This document shows positions 43,456-52,181 of a DNA stretch of 64,000 nucleotides, piece after piece. The position numbers and the translations under genes were made by a program. Under the pieces are notes generated by a model. That model saw only the letters and a list, made by a program, of their open reading frames with translations, had not been told where the DNA came from and did not search any database. The DNA comes from Hyphomicrobiales bacterium. Lineage in GTDB: Bacteria; Pseudomonadota; Alphaproteobacteria; Rhizobiales; Rhizobiaceae. How positions within the stretch are numbered: position 1 is the first letter of the stretch; every line of letters begins with the position of its first letter. The stretch is from positions 177,478 through 241,477 of the forward strand of contig UBYX01000012.1 in assembly GCA_900469955.1 (NCBI GenBank), read 5' to 3'.

Positions 43456-43543
43456 CCGAATATTTCTTGCTTTTTTCGCTCCCGCCATATCCCCGCTTGA
43501 ACAGGCTTGATGACGGTTTTATTGCAGTGCAATATCACTGAAA

Positions 43544-44212
43544 ATGAAGGGGCCGGAATTGGCTGGGCAGCAGAAGCAGGTTCAAAGAAAAAGCCTCGGT
43601 TTTTATAGCACCGACCCGTCGCAGCACACGGCGCTCGAAGACGGTCAGGGGCTTTTGACGGGCGCCATGGTCGCAGCCCTCGGCTTCTATTTCCTGAACA
43701 AGGTCGGCCTGCTCACCGGCGGTACGGCAGGCGTTGCTTTTCTGCTGCACTATGCCCTGGGTATTTCCTTCGGCCTCCTGTTCTTCATAGTCAATCTGCC
43801 GTTCTATTATCTTTCGTTTCGCCGGCTCGGGCTGGCCTTCTCGGTAAAGACCTTCATCGCGATCGGCCTCGTCTCCCTGATCTCCGAGATCGAGGGCCGC
43901 TTCTTCCTGATCGATTACATCAGTCCCTTCTGGGCGGCGTTGCTCGGCGGCCTGCTTCTCGGCTACGGGCTGCTCGCACTTTACCGCCACCGGGCGAGCC
44001 TCGGCGGCGTCGGCATTCTGGCGATCTATATCCAGGACCGGTTCGGCATCCAGGCTGGGCTCATCCAACTCGCCTTCGACCTTTGCGTCATGCTCTGTGC
44101 CTTCGCCGTCGTGAGCCCGATGACGGTTGCCTGGTCCGTGGTCGGCGCCGTCGTTCTCAACCTCTTCCTGGCCATCAATCACCGCTCCGACCGTTATATC
44201 GTCGTGCGGTGA
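43544..44212 (+). CDS. YitT-family membrane protein
   Basis: A 222-residue protein with five to six membrane helices and the N-terminal YitT (DUF161) pattern GLLTGAMVAALGFYFLNKVG-LLTGGTAGVAFLLHY. Further marks are LFFIVNLPFYYLSF and LLLGYGLLALYRHRASLGG. The family is uncharacterised; it lacks the C-terminal cytoplasmic DUF2179 domain of the Bacillus members, as usual for proteobacteria. The ribosome-binding site before 43544 is poor, so the start may be slightly downstream. It is convergent with the AhpD-like gene. Confidence 0.88.
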   Translation: MKGPELAGQQKQVQRKSLGFYSTDPSQHTALEDGQGLLTGAMVAALGFYFLNKVGLLTGGTAGVAFLLHYALGISFGLLFFIVNLPFYYLSFRRLGLAFSVKTFIAIGLVSLISEIEGRFFLIDYISPFWAALLGGLLLGYGLLALYRHRASLGGVGILAIYIQDRFGIQAGLIQLAFDLCVMLCAFAVVSPMTVAWSVVGAVVLNLFLAINHRSDRYIVVR

Positions 44213-44229
44213 TTGGCAGCGCAGGAAGA

Positions 44230-44691
44230 TCAGGCGGCCTTGGCTGGCTGGTCGATCGGGTGGAGGGCACGAAAGCCGACGCAGAGCCGGTTCCAGACAT
44301 TGATCACGCCGATCGCGACGGTGATCTTCATCATGTCCTCTTCCGAGAAATGCGCCTTCAGCACCTCATAGGCGCTATCTGGAACATGCGTGTCGGCAAC
44401 CTTTGTGACCGCATCCACCCAGGTCAGAAGGGCGCGCTCCTTCTCGTCATAGATCGGCGATTCCTCCCACACGCTCATCATGTTGATCCACTGCTCGGAA
44501 AGCCCGTCGTGGCGGCTTTCCTTCACATGCATGTCGACGCAATAGGCGCAGTGGTTGATGATCGAGGCCCTGAGCTTGATCAGATGAATGAAGCGGCGCT
44601 CCAGACCGGATTTCTGCACATAGTTTTCCAGGTCGAGAACGGCCTTGTAGGCGTCCTGCGAGGCCTTGGCGAAGTTCAAACGAGGCTGCAT
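44230..44691 (-). CDS. Carboxymuconolactone decarboxylase-family (AhpD-like) protein
   Basis: A 153-residue alkylhydroperoxidase-like protein. It has the redox CxxC centre in HCAYCVDMHVKESRHDG (Cys48 and Cys51) with the downstream His, typical of AhpD-type peroxidase partners. The N-terminus LDLENYVQKSGLERRFIHLI and the LTWVDAVTKV helix fit the family. It probably reduces peroxides or aldehyde-type stress compounds. AAGGAGAA precedes the ATG. It lies 27 bases downstream of the Rrf2 gene on the same strand, so it is likely controlled by that regulator through the palindrome at 45232. Confidence 0.88.
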   Translation of the reverse strand: MQPRLNFAKASQDAYKAVLDLENYVQKSGLERRFIHLIKLRASIINHCAYCVDMHVKESRHDGLSEQWINMMSVWEESPIYDEKERALLTWVDAVTKVADTHVPDSAYEVLKAHFSEEDMMKITVAIGVINVWNRLCVGFRALHPIDQPAKAA

Positions 44692-44718
44692 TTGTGTTCT
44701 CCTTGGGTTTTGGCCGTC

Positions 44719-45219
44719 TCAGCGGGCCGTTCTGCGTTCATGGATTTCCAGGAAGGCGCAGCCGCGCGCGGCAATCCCGCCATCGTCGGTGGCCTCCAGA
44801 TCCGCCAGGATGTCGGCGATCGACACTTTGGCGAGTTCGGCGCGATAGGCCTTTTCGGCCTTCAGCATCGCGGCATTGATGCCGCAGGGTTTGGTGAAAT
44901 ACCGCCCCGGCAGCGGGTTCGGTCCCCTCTGGCGGATTTCGGCGCAGCGAAAAGCCGGTGCCGGCCCTTCCACTGCCAGCACGGTGTCGAGCAGCGTGAT
45001 CTCCTCCGGTCTCTTCGCCAGCCGATAGCCGCCCTTCGGGCCGGGGACGGTATTGACCAGACCGGCGCCGGAAAGCGCCTGCAGATGTTTCAAGAGATAG
45101 CTTGTCGAGACGCCGTGAAATTCCGCCAGGGCTGCGGCCGAAAGCACGCCGCCTTCGGAAACGCCCGAAAGCATGGTCATGCAATGGATCGCCTGTTCGA
45201 TGCCTTCGCTGAGTTTCAT
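44719..45219 (-). CDS. Rrf2-family transcriptional regulator
   Basis: A 166-residue Rrf2 protein: winged HTH MKLSEGIEQAIHC...LAEFHGVSTSYLLKHLQAL, then the wing PGPKGGYRLAKRPEEITLLD. Cysteines occur at FRCAEI and KPCGI, about 19 residues apart, so the usual three-Cys Fe-S set is not obvious; it may sense through fewer thiols. It precedes and probably controls the AhpD-like gene. The start at 45219 is preferred (GGAG 6 bases upstream, family start MKLSEG). A perfect 25-bp palindrome overlaps its promoter. Confidence 0.9.
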   Translation of the reverse strand: MKLSEGIEQAIHCMTMLSGVSEGGVLSAAALAEFHGVSTSYLLKHLQALSGAGLVNTVPGPKGGYRLAKRPEEITLLDTVLAVEGPAPAFRCAEIRQRGPNPLPGRYFTKPCGINAAMLKAEKAYRAELAKVSIADILADLEATDDGGIAARGCAFLEIHERRTAR

Positions 45220-45231
45220 CATTCGCTCCAT

Positions 45232-45256
45232 ATCATGGATATAATTTATCCATGAT
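45232..45256. promoter_or_regulatory. Palindromic operator upstream of the Rrf2 gene
   Basis: ATCATGGATA (45232-45241), spacer TAATT, TATCCATGAT (45247-45256): a perfect 10-bp inverted repeat about 12 bases upstream of the Rrf2 start and beside its ribosome-binding site. It is a probable autoregulatory operator. Confidence 0.75.
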
Positions 45257-45310
45257 TGTGCGAGGGCGTCAAGCTCTTCTTTTTCGCCTGTTCGCGACTA
45301 CCTTATCGGC

Positions 45311-47833
45311 GTGGATATCGTCGAAACCTCATCTTCCGGCCGTGATGCCGCGCTTCTGCCCCGGCCGTTCCTGAAATGGTTCGCCGGAAAGGGCTGGCAG
45401 CCGCGCGCCCACCAGCTCGAATTGCTTTCGCGTTCCACCGCCGGCGAGAGCATGCTGCTGATCGCGCCGACCGGGGCCGGCAAGACACTTGCCGGCTTCC
45501 TGCCGTCGCTCACCGATCTCACCCGACGTGGAAAAATTCCTCCCGGCTCGGCCTTTACCGGCATCCACACGCTTTACGTCTCGCCGCTGAAGGCGCTGAC
45601 GGTGGATATAGAGCGCAATCTGACGAAGCCCGTAACGGAAATGGGCCTGTCCGTGACCGTGGAAAATCGCACCGGCGACACACCCCAGGCCAAGCGCCAG
45701 CGCCAGAAGCTCAATCCTCCGGACATTCTGCTGACCACGCCGGAACAGGTAGCGCTTCTCCTTGCGAACAAGGAGGCGGAACGCTTCTTCAAGGACCTGA
45801 AATATGTGGTGTTGGACGAATTGCATTCGCTGGTCACCTCGAAGCGGGGCCACCTTTTGTCCCTCGGCCTAGCCCGCATCCGCCGTCATGCGCCGAATGT
45901 GCAGACCATCGGTCTCTCGGCAACCGTCTCCGACCCGATGGATCTGCAGCGCTGGCTGGTCCCGCAAGGTGAAGATCCGGCGCCTCCTGCCGGCCTGGTG
46001 CATGTCACAGGCGGCGCGGCACCCGACATCACGATCATGAAGACCGAGGACCGCATTCCCTGGTCCGGCCACGTTTCGACCTATGCCATGCCGGAGGTCT
46101 ACGATGAGATCAAACGTCACAAGATGACGCTGATCTTCGTCAACACCCGCTTCCAGGCGGAACTTCTCTTCCAGACGCTCTGGACGATCAACGACGATAA
46201 TCTTCCGATCGCGCTTCACCACGGCTCGCTTGATGTCGGCCAGCGCCGCAAGGTGGAGGCCGCGATGGCGGCGAACAAGCTGCGCGCCATCGTCGCCACC
46301 TCCACGCTCGACATGGGTATCGATTGGGGTGATGTCGATCTCGTCGTGCATGTGGGTGCGCCAAAGGGCGCATCGCGGCTCGCACAGCGTATCGGCCGCT
46401 CCAATCACCGTATGGACGAGCCGTCCAAGGCGATCCTGGTGCCCGCCAACCGTTTCGAGGTGATGGAATGCCAGGCGGCGCTCGATGCCAATTATCTCGG
46501 CGCCCAGGATACGCCGCCGGTGGGCGAGGGGGCGCTTGATGTTCTCGCCCAGCATGTGCTCGGCATGGCCTGCGCCGAACCGTTCGATCCGCTCGAACTC
46601 TACGATGAGATCGTTTCAGCCTCGCCCTATGCGGATCTTTCCTGGGAAATGTTCGAGCGCATCGTCGATTTCGTCGCCACCGGCGGGTATGCGCTGCGCT
46701 CCTACGAGCGCTACGCCAAGATCAGGAAGACCAAGGACGGCCGCTGGCGGGTTTCGAATCCCCAGGTCGCTCAACAGTATCGTCTGAATCTCGGCACGAT
46801 CGTCGAGGCGACCGAGCTTAACGTCCGGCTCGTCCGCCGCGGCGCCAATGGTGCGGTTGGGCGCGGAGGAATGTCACTCGGCAAGGTGGAGGAGTATTTT
46901 CTTGAGCAGCTCGTGCAGGGCGATACCTTCCTGTTCGCCGGTAAGGTCCTGCGCTTCGAAGGTATCCGCGAGAACGAGTGTCTCGTCTCCAACGCCTTCT
47001 CGCTGGATCCGAAGATACCGGCTTATGCCGGCGGCAAATTCCCGCTCTCCACTTATCTCGCCGATCAGGTGCGCGGCATGCTCGCCGACCCGGATCGTTG
47101 GTCGATGCTGCCGGATCAGGTGCGCGACTGGCTCAATATCCAGCGCGAGCGCTCCATGCTGCCGAAAAAGGATGAACTCCTGATCGAGACTTTTCCGCGT
47201 GGAAAACGCTTCTTCATGATCGCCTATTGTTTCGAAGGGCGCTTGGCGCATCAGACGCTCGGCATGCTGCTCACCCGCAGGCTGGAAAGGGCAGGGGCGA
47301 GGCCACTCGGTTTCGTGGCGACGGATTATTCGCTGGCCGTCTGGGGCTTGAACGACATCGGCGCAATGATCAAGTCACGGCGTCTCAGCCTCTCCGACCT
47401 GTTCGACGAGGACATGCTGGGCGACGATCTGGAGGCTTGGCTCAATGAAAGCTATATGCTGAAGCGCACCTTTCGCAATTGCGCCGTGATTTCCGGTTTG
47501 ATCGAGCGCCGTCATCCGGGCAAGGAAAAGACTGGACGACAAGTCACGGTCTCGACCGATCTCATCTACGACGTCCTCAGAAGCCACGAGCCGGATCATG
47601 TGCTTCTGGAGGCCACAAGGCGGGATGCGGCATCCGGGCTTTTGGATTTGAGCCGGTTAGGCGATATGCTTAAGCGAATCAGGGGGCACATCACCCACCG
47701 CGATCTCGACCGGGTTTCGCCGCTTGCCGTTCCCATCATGCTGGAGATCGGCAAGGAGAGCGTGCCGGGCGAGGCGCATGACGCGGTGCTGCAGGAGGCC
47801 GCCGACGAACTGATCGCGGAGGCTCTCGGATGA
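45311..47833 (+). CDS. Ligase-associated DNA damage response DEXH-box helicase (Lhr-like)
   Basis: An 840-residue superfamily 2 helicase. Motif I is LLIAPTGAGKTLAGF (residues about 56-70), motif II is VVLDELHSL (DELH), motif III is LSATVSD, motif IV is LIFVNTRFQAE, and motifs V/VI are STLDMGIDWGDVDLVVHVG and ASRLAQRIGRSNHR. A long Lhr-type winged-helix and beta C-terminus follows. The architecture matches the ligase-associated DEXH helicase found with an ATP-dependent DNA ligase, an exonuclease and PdeM. The next gene (PdeM) starts in its stop codon. The ligase and exonuclease are not in this window. Start GTG at 45311 with a poor ribosome-binding site. Confidence 0.92.
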   Translation: MDIVETSSSGRDAALLPRPFLKWFAGKGWQPRAHQLELLSRSTAGESMLLIAPTGAGKTLAGFLPSLTDLTRRGKIPPGSAFTGIHTLYVSPLKALTVDIERNLTKPVTEMGLSVTVENRTGDTPQAKRQRQKLNPPDILLTTPEQVALLLANKEAERFFKDLKYVVLDELHSLVTSKRGHLLSLGLARIRRHAPNVQTIGLSATVSDPMDLQRWLVPQGEDPAPPAGLVHVTGGAAPDITIMKTEDRIPWSGHVSTYAMPEVYDEIKRHKMTLIFVNTRFQAELLFQTLWTINDDNLPIALHHGSLDVGQRRKVEAAMAANKLRAIVATSTLDMGIDWGDVDLVVHVGAPKGASRLAQRIGRSNHRMDEPSKAILVPANRFEVMECQAALDANYLGAQDTPPVGEGALDVLAQHVLGMACAEPFDPLELYDEIVSASPYADLSWEMFERIVDFVATGGYALRSYERYAKIRKTKDGRWRVSNPQVAQQYRLNLGTIVEATELNVRLVRRGANGAVGRGGMSLGKVEEYFLEQLVQGDTFLFAGKVLRFEGIRENECLVSNAFSLDPKIPAYAGGKFPLSTYLADQVRGMLADPDRWSMLPDQVRDWLNIQRERSMLPKKDELLIETFPRGKRFFMIAYCFEGRLAHQTLGMLLTRRLERAGARPLGFVATDYSLAVWGLNDIGAMIKSRRLSLSDLFDEDMLGDDLEAWLNESYMLKRTFRNCAVISGLIERRHPGKEKTGRQVTVSTDLIYDVLRSHEPDHVLLEATRRDAASGLLDLSRLGDMLKRIRGHITHRDLDRVSPLAVPIMLEIGKESVPGEAHDAVLQEAADELIAEALG

Positions 47834-48594
47834 CGCCTCGCGCATTGTTGAAAGATTTGGAATTGATGCATCGCCTCGCTTTGGCGCGAACGATTTCAGG
47901 GGGAATGGCCGCCACCGGTGCGGAAGAGATCGTCGTCAACGGCGTCCTCGCCGTCTGCGATCCCTTGGGCGGCCTCTACCTCCCGGAAACCGGCACGCTC
48001 GTCGTCTCCGACCTGCATCTTGAAAAGGGAGCCGCCTTTGCCCGCCGCGGCATGATGCTGCCGCCCTACGACACGGTCGCAACCCTCAATATCCTGGCCG
48101 CCGTCATCACCCGCTACGATCCCAAGGTCGTCGTTTCGCTCGGCGACAATTTCCATGACCGGAAGGGCTCGGCACATCTTGCCCCGGAGCATCGTGCGCT
48201 GATCACCGGCATGGCGCGTGGCCGCGACTGGATCTGGATCAACGGCAACCACGATCCCGATGGCACGGTCGATCTGCCCGGCACTTGCGCGGATGAGCTG
48301 GTTTATGGTGGCCTCGTTTTCCGGCACGAACCGAGCCTGATTTCCGGCAAGGGCGAAATCGCCGGCCACCTGCATCCGTCTGCCACCGTCCGCCGCCGCG
48401 AAAAATCGGTCCGCCGCCCGTGCTTTGCGAGTGATGGCAGCCGTCTGCTGATGCCGGCTTTCGGCGTGCTCGCCGGTGGCCTCGATCTTCGCCACAAGGC
48501 GATGCACGGCCTCTTCGATCGCGAGGCGCTTGTCGCGCACCTGCTGGGCCGCGACCGCATCTATTCGGTTCGCTACGCCAACCTGACCGGCTGA
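47830..48594 (+). CDS. pdeM: Ligase-associated DNA damage response endonuclease PdeM
   Basis: A 254-residue calcineurin-like metallophosphoesterase. The metal ligands appear as VSDLHLEKGAAFARRG (Asp-x-His), SLGDNFHD, INGNHDPD and AGHLHPS, all in the expected order. PdeM works with the Lhr-like helicase and an ATP-dependent ligase in DNA repair. It overlaps the helicase stop by four bases (ATGA). A second start at 47905, after CAGGGGGA, is possible and would remove 25 poorly conserved residues. Its stop directly abuts the stop of the convergent stress-protein gene. Confidence 0.92.
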   Translation: MTPRALLKDLELMHRLALARTISGGMAATGAEEIVVNGVLAVCDPLGGLYLPETGTLVVSDLHLEKGAAFARRGMMLPPYDTVATLNILAAVITRYDPKVVVSLGDNFHDRKGSAHLAPEHRALITGMARGRDWIWINGNHDPDGTVDLPGTCADELVYGGLVFRHEPSLISGKGEIAGHLHPSATVRRREKSVRRPCFASDGSRLLMPAFGVLAGGLDLRHKAMHGLFDREALVAHLLGRDRIYSVRYANLTG

Positions 48595-49032
48595 TCAGCG
48601 ATAGACCAGCACCGGCGTCTTGGAATGCGCCAGCACCTTCATCGTCACGCTGCCGAGCATGAAGGCCTTGAAGCCGGACCGGCCGTGCGACGCCATGGCG
48701 ATGATGTCACAATGATACTTCTCGGCCGTCTCGACGATGGTGCCTGCCGGATCCAGGCTCATCAGCTTCAAGGTGTCGCAAGCGACCATGCGTTGCTTGG
48801 CCGCTTGGGTCGCATCGGCCAGGATGCCGTCGGCCGCATTGTTGTTGCTTTGATCGTAGGCCGCATAGGCGGCTTCAAGACCGGTCGGGTTGACGGTCAT
48901 GACCTGCAACGGCTCCATGACGACAAGCACCGTCGCTTCCGCTCCGATCTCGCGGGCGAAATCGAGGGATTTTTCCAGCGCCTGCGTGGAAAGCGCCGAT
49001 CCGTCGGTCGGGATGAGAACGTGTTTATACAT
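48595..49032 (-). CDS. Universal stress protein (UspA family)
   Basis: A 145-residue single USP domain: VLIPTDGSALSTQALEKSLD at the start and the ATP-binding ASHGRSGFKAFMLGSVTMKV (G-2x-G-9x-G-S/T type) near residues 114-133, ending PVLVYR. It presumably binds ATP and responds to stress or growth arrest. GGAGG lies 6 bases upstream of the ATG. Its stop codon touches the stop codon of pdeM with no base between. Confidence 0.94.
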   Translation of the reverse strand: MYKHVLIPTDGSALSTQALEKSLDFAREIGAEATVLVVMEPLQVMTVNPTGLEAAYAAYDQSNNNAADGILADATQAAKQRMVACDTLKLMSLDPAGTIVETAEKYHCDIIAMASHGRSGFKAFMLGSVTMKVLAHSKTPVLVYR

Positions 49033-49077
49033 CTGAGGCCTCCATGTTTCGGAATAGTATGGCCGTCCGACGCGATT

Positions 49078-50064
49078 TTACATTGATATCGCGCAATTCC
49101 GACGGGCGAGGGAGGCCGGCTCGCCGTCTGCCCAGGGATTTACCCCATCCCGTAGCCACCAAAGCGTATCGCGCCAGAAGCCCTCGCGATGTCGGGAGTG
49201 GAACAGGCTGAAATGCCCTATCTGCTGAAGGCCGTAATGGGCGGGCGACAGCAGGACCTGTTGTACGGCCGCGTTGTGATAGTAGCCGAGCGTCCGCTCA
49301 ACTGCTGCCGGCGTACCGATGTCGTCGTCGTCCACTGCCACCGCAAGAATTGCGGCCTTGACCGCCTCAAACCTTCTGAGCACGTCCCGGCGTTCCGCCG
49401 CAGGATGGGTGAGTTCCATTCTGGCGCGGCGAAAGCTCCATTCGTTGGCGACTCCCGCCGGCAGGTCCTCCAGCCAGCCGAGCCGCTTTCCCGGGAAGTA
49501 GCCGAACAGTGCCGTCAGCGCCGGCATGGCTACATGCCATTTGAGAAACAGCCGCATACGATGGCCCGCCGCATAGTCGGGCCAATAGGCATATTGCGCG
49601 CCCATGGTCAGCATCCGGTCGATGCGCTCCGCCTTTGGTGAAAGCCCGGGCAGATAACCGCCGATGCTGTGGCCGACGACGCGGAGCGGTTGGGCGGGGC
49701 GGACCAGATCCATATGCCGGAGCGCCGCGTCGAAATCCTGTTCGCCCCATTCCCGCCAGCGATAGCCGCAGCCTCTTAGCGTCACAGGCCGTGAGAGGCC
49801 GATCCCGCGATAGTCGTAGGTCAGGACGTCGAAGCCCTCCCGGCTCAGGAAATCCGCGTAATAGTGGTAGTAGCGGGCGAGCACGCCGGTGGCCGGATTG
49901 ATGATGACGCTCGCAACTGCCGGCCCATGCGCCGGCCAGAAATGGCCGTGCAGCGCAATGCCGTCGCGGCAGGTCAGGCTGACCGCTTCGCCGGCCGGAC
50001 GCGGCCTTGGTGTTGCGCTGGCGTCCGCCACGTCAGCGGTCTCCGCGGATTGGTTGTCGGGCAT
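49078..50064 (-). CDS. Alpha/beta hydrolase (serine hydrolase)
   Basis: A 328-residue alpha/beta-hydrolase. It shows the strand-turn ASVIINPATGVLARYYHYYA, YDYRGIGLS, the nucleophile elbow VVGHSIGGYLPG (Ser in GHSIGG), the Asp candidate in AVDDDDIG and the late His in QIGHFSLFH. It resembles predicted alpha/beta hydrolases of the UCP037442 type in rhizobia. The substrate is unknown. The ATG at 50064 follows GGAGGAATACC, better than an upstream in-frame start. No neighbour suggests a pathway. Confidence 0.87.
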   Translation of the reverse strand: MPDNQSAETADVADASATPRPRPAGEAVSLTCRDGIALHGHFWPAHGPAVASVIINPATGVLARYYHYYADFLSREGFDVLTYDYRGIGLSRPVTLRGCGYRWREWGEQDFDAALRHMDLVRPAQPLRVVGHSIGGYLPGLSPKAERIDRMLTMGAQYAYWPDYAAGHRMRLFLKWHVAMPALTALFGYFPGKRLGWLEDLPAGVANEWSFRRARMELTHPAAERRDVLRRFEAVKAAILAVAVDDDDIGTPAAVERTLGYYHNAAVQQVLLSPAHYGLQQIGHFSLFHSRHREGFWRDTLWWLRDGVNPWADGEPASLARRNCAISM

Positions 50065-50204
50065 TGGTATTCCTCCGGAGCGGAGGATATTCACCACGGT
50101 TTGCAACGCAATAAGCCAAAGGGAGAAGACGAGGCCTTCAGGAATGCAATTACCGGGGGAGAAAGGCCGGTCGACGCTACCGGCCTGTCAGTTCATCCGC
50201 CAGA

Positions 50205-50765
50205 TCAAACCGCCTTCCCCACTTCGTAATTGAGGATCACGGCACCATTGGCCGCTATGCTGGACGAGATCAGCTTCAGTTCCGTCTGCTGCCCGGTCTG
50301 CTTGAAGAGGGGATTGCCTGAGCCGAGCAGGACCGGTGCGATGCAGATGCGGTATTCGTCCACCAGGCCTTCCTTCATCAGCGAGGCCACCAGTTCAGCG
50401 CTGCCGAAGATGAAGATCGTCTTGCCCTCTTCGGCTTTCAGCTTCTTCAGCTCGGCGGCGGGATCGCTGACGACCCGCGTATTGTTCCACGCGGCCTCCT
50501 TCAACGTTTTGGAGACTGCGAGCTTGGCAATGTTGTTCATGTAGCTCTTGGTCTTGCCGCCTTCCTCGGCCGTCGGCCAATAGGCGGCCATGCCTTCATA
50601 AGTCTTGCGCCCGAAGACCAGCAGGTCGCCCTGCTCTCCGAATTGCTCCGAAAGCTTTTCGAGCTCCGGACCCCAGGCATAGTTGTGAAAGGCTAGATCC
50701 CAAGGCTTCTCGCCTTCGAAATAACCATCAAGCGTCATCAGGTTCCAAGCCACCAGCTTTCTCAT
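50205..50765 (-). CDS. Dihydrofolate reductase-family (RibD C-terminal-like) protein
   Basis: A 186-residue protein of the RibD-C/DHFR-like fold: RKLVAWNLMTLDGYFEG, LLVFGRKTYEGMAAYWP, IFIFGSAELVASLMKEGLVD and EYRICIAPVLLGSGNPLF. Family proteins reduce pterin- or flavin-like substrates with NAD(P)H; many are of unknown substrate and are widely distributed beside HxlR or ArsR regulators. GGAGG with proper spacing selects the ATG at 50765 over one at 50771. It is divergent from the HxlR gene and probably its target. Confidence 0.88.
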   Translation of the reverse strand: MRKLVAWNLMTLDGYFEGEKPWDLAFHNYAWGPELEKLSEQFGEQGDLLVFGRKTYEGMAAYWPTAEEGGKTKSYMNNIAKLAVSKTLKEAAWNNTRVVSDPAAELKKLKAEEGKTIFIFGSAELVASLMKEGLVDEYRICIAPVLLGSGNPLFKQTGQQTELKLISSSIAANGAVILNYEVGKAV

Positions 50766-50800
50766 GTCCATTCCTCCACCGTTAAAACCAGTTGCGATTA

Positions 50801-50850
50801 GCAAGCGGTTGAAAGTTAGCCAAACTGATTTTATATTGCAAGCAGTTTGG
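50801..50850. promoter_or_regulatory. Repeats in the DHFR-like/HxlR divergent promoter
   Basis: A direct repeat GCAAGCGGTT (50801-50810) / GCAAGCAGTT (50838-50847), spaced 37 bases, and an inverted pair CCAAACTG (50820-50827) / CAGTTTGG (50843-50850). These are candidate HxlR binding sites between the divergent genes. Confidence 0.45.
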
Positions 50851-50858
50851 AGAAAAAA

Positions 50859-51377
50859 ATGCAAGACACGTATCGCTCGGGTTGCCCGATCAACCTCACG
50901 CTGGAAGTATTGGGCGACCGCTGGAGCCTGATCGTCATTCGGGACATCATGTTCGGCAACCGTCGGCATTTCCGCGAACTGCTGCAGAATTCGGAAGAAG
51001 GGATCGCTTCCAATATCCTGGCCGATCGCCTGAAGCGGCTGGTGGAGCGGGGACTGCTCTCCCGCGAGGATGACCCGAGCCATAAGCAGAAGGGAATTTA
51101 CAGCCTGACAGAAATGTCCATTCGGCTCGTGCCTATCTTCGCGGAAATGGGCACCTGGGGTCGGCATTTCATGCCGGTATCGGAAGAGCTTTCGATCCGG
51201 GCTCAGCTTCTGGAAGAGGGTGGTCGGCCGCTTTGGGAGGACTTCATGGAGGAGTTGCGCGTGCTGCACCTGCATGCGCCGCGCGACCCTTCCAAACCCT
51301 CTGTGTTCGATCGCTTGCGCGCCGCCTATCTCGAGGTTGTCGGCCGCAACAAGGCGGCCGCGGCTGCCGCCGAGTGA
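50859..51377 (+). CDS. HxlR-family transcriptional regulator
   Basis: A 172-residue winged-helix regulator with the family start SGCPINLTLEVLGDRWSLIV, the conserved Cys (residue 9), the recognition region GIASNILADRLKRLVERGLL and the wing SHKQKGIYSLTEMSIRL. The C-terminal tail is longer than in minimal HxlR proteins (about 110-120 residues). HxlR proteins often sense reactive electrophiles or quinones via the Cys. It diverges from the DHFR-like gene. GGAG precedes the ATG at 50859. Confidence 0.92.
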   Translation: MQDTYRSGCPINLTLEVLGDRWSLIVIRDIMFGNRRHFRELLQNSEEGIASNILADRLKRLVERGLLSREDDPSHKQKGIYSLTEMSIRLVPIFAEMGTWGRHFMPVSEELSIRAQLLEEGGRPLWEDFMEELRVLHLHAPRDPSKPSVFDRLRAAYLEVVGRNKAAAAAAE

Positions 51378-52181
51378 TCAATCCTTACGGAACAGCAGGC
51401 TTGCGCCCCAACCGGTGACGACGGCGATCAGGACGCAGAGGAAACCGTAGGCGAACGGCCGCTCGTGGGCCGCGTCGGTGATCGCCTGTTCGATGCCGGT
51501 CTTCACCACCCTGAGCGGCAGCTCGCGCTGGGCAATCAGCTGCCCGCCCTTGAACAGGTAGGCGCGAACCATGTGGATTCCGTCCGGAATGTTGGCGGGC
51601 AGCTTCAGCGAGGCGCGGAAGAGGCTGGACGAGACGAATTGCACCCCGCTCGTGTCCCGCTGGTAGAGGCCGTTCGCCAGCTTCAGGCGCCGATAGGCGT
51701 CCCGGAACTCTCTGATCGATCCGGAGTCTGAAATATATCCAACCGGGTTCAGCGGCATATGCGCGATGCCCACGCCGATATTGTTGAGGCTCGGCGCCTC
51801 GTCGATGCTGTCGATCTGGCGGGTGCTGGCAAGCGAATAGCTTTCCGGCACCTGTTCGAAGGTCATCGACTCGGTGTTCATCCAGATGCCGAAGACCCGC
51901 TCCTTGCGGCGCACCGTCGCATAGTCCCGCGGGCCTTCCAGCGTCACGACGACGTCATATTGGCCGATGGCCAGGAATAGCTCGTCCGCATTGGTGAGAG
52001 CGCCGAAGATCGTCAGATCCGCTCCGCGGAAATCGGAGGCAATCGCGATTTCGCTTGTCGAGGTTCCGATCTCGAGCCCTTCCTTCACCGTCGATGCCTC
52101 GCCCATCGGCACCTGCGCCAGTGCCGGCGCAGCGAGCCCCAGCAGAGGGACGAGAAGGAGGGTGCGAATCAGCCGGCGCAT
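51378..52181 (-). CDS. TIGR02186-family transmembrane protein
   Basis: A 267-residue protein with a signal peptide (MRRLIRTLLLVPLLGLAAPA, cleavage near ALAQ), a periplasmic beta-rich domain (LEIGTSTSEIAIASDFRGAD, LEGPRDYATVRRKERVFGIW, FRDAYRRLKLANGLYQRD) and one C-terminal membrane helix (AYGFLCVLIAVVTGWGASLL). The pattern is that of the TIGR02186 family, which is regularly located next to a TauE/SafE-like exporter, as here. Start and stop overlap with the exporter gene (TGATG). It probably assists or gates that exporter, which is an inference from synteny. Confidence 0.88.
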   Translation of the reverse strand: MRRLIRTLLLVPLLGLAAPALAQVPMGEASTVKEGLEIGTSTSEIAIASDFRGADLTIFGALTNADELFLAIGQYDVVVTLEGPRDYATVRRKERVFGIWMNTESMTFEQVPESYSLASTRQIDSIDEAPSLNNIGVGIAHMPLNPVGYISDSGSIREFRDAYRRLKLANGLYQRDTSGVQFVSSSLFRASLKLPANIPDGIHMVRAYLFKGGQLIAQRELPLRVVKTGIEQAITDAAHERPFAYGFLCVLIAVVTGWGASLLFRKD

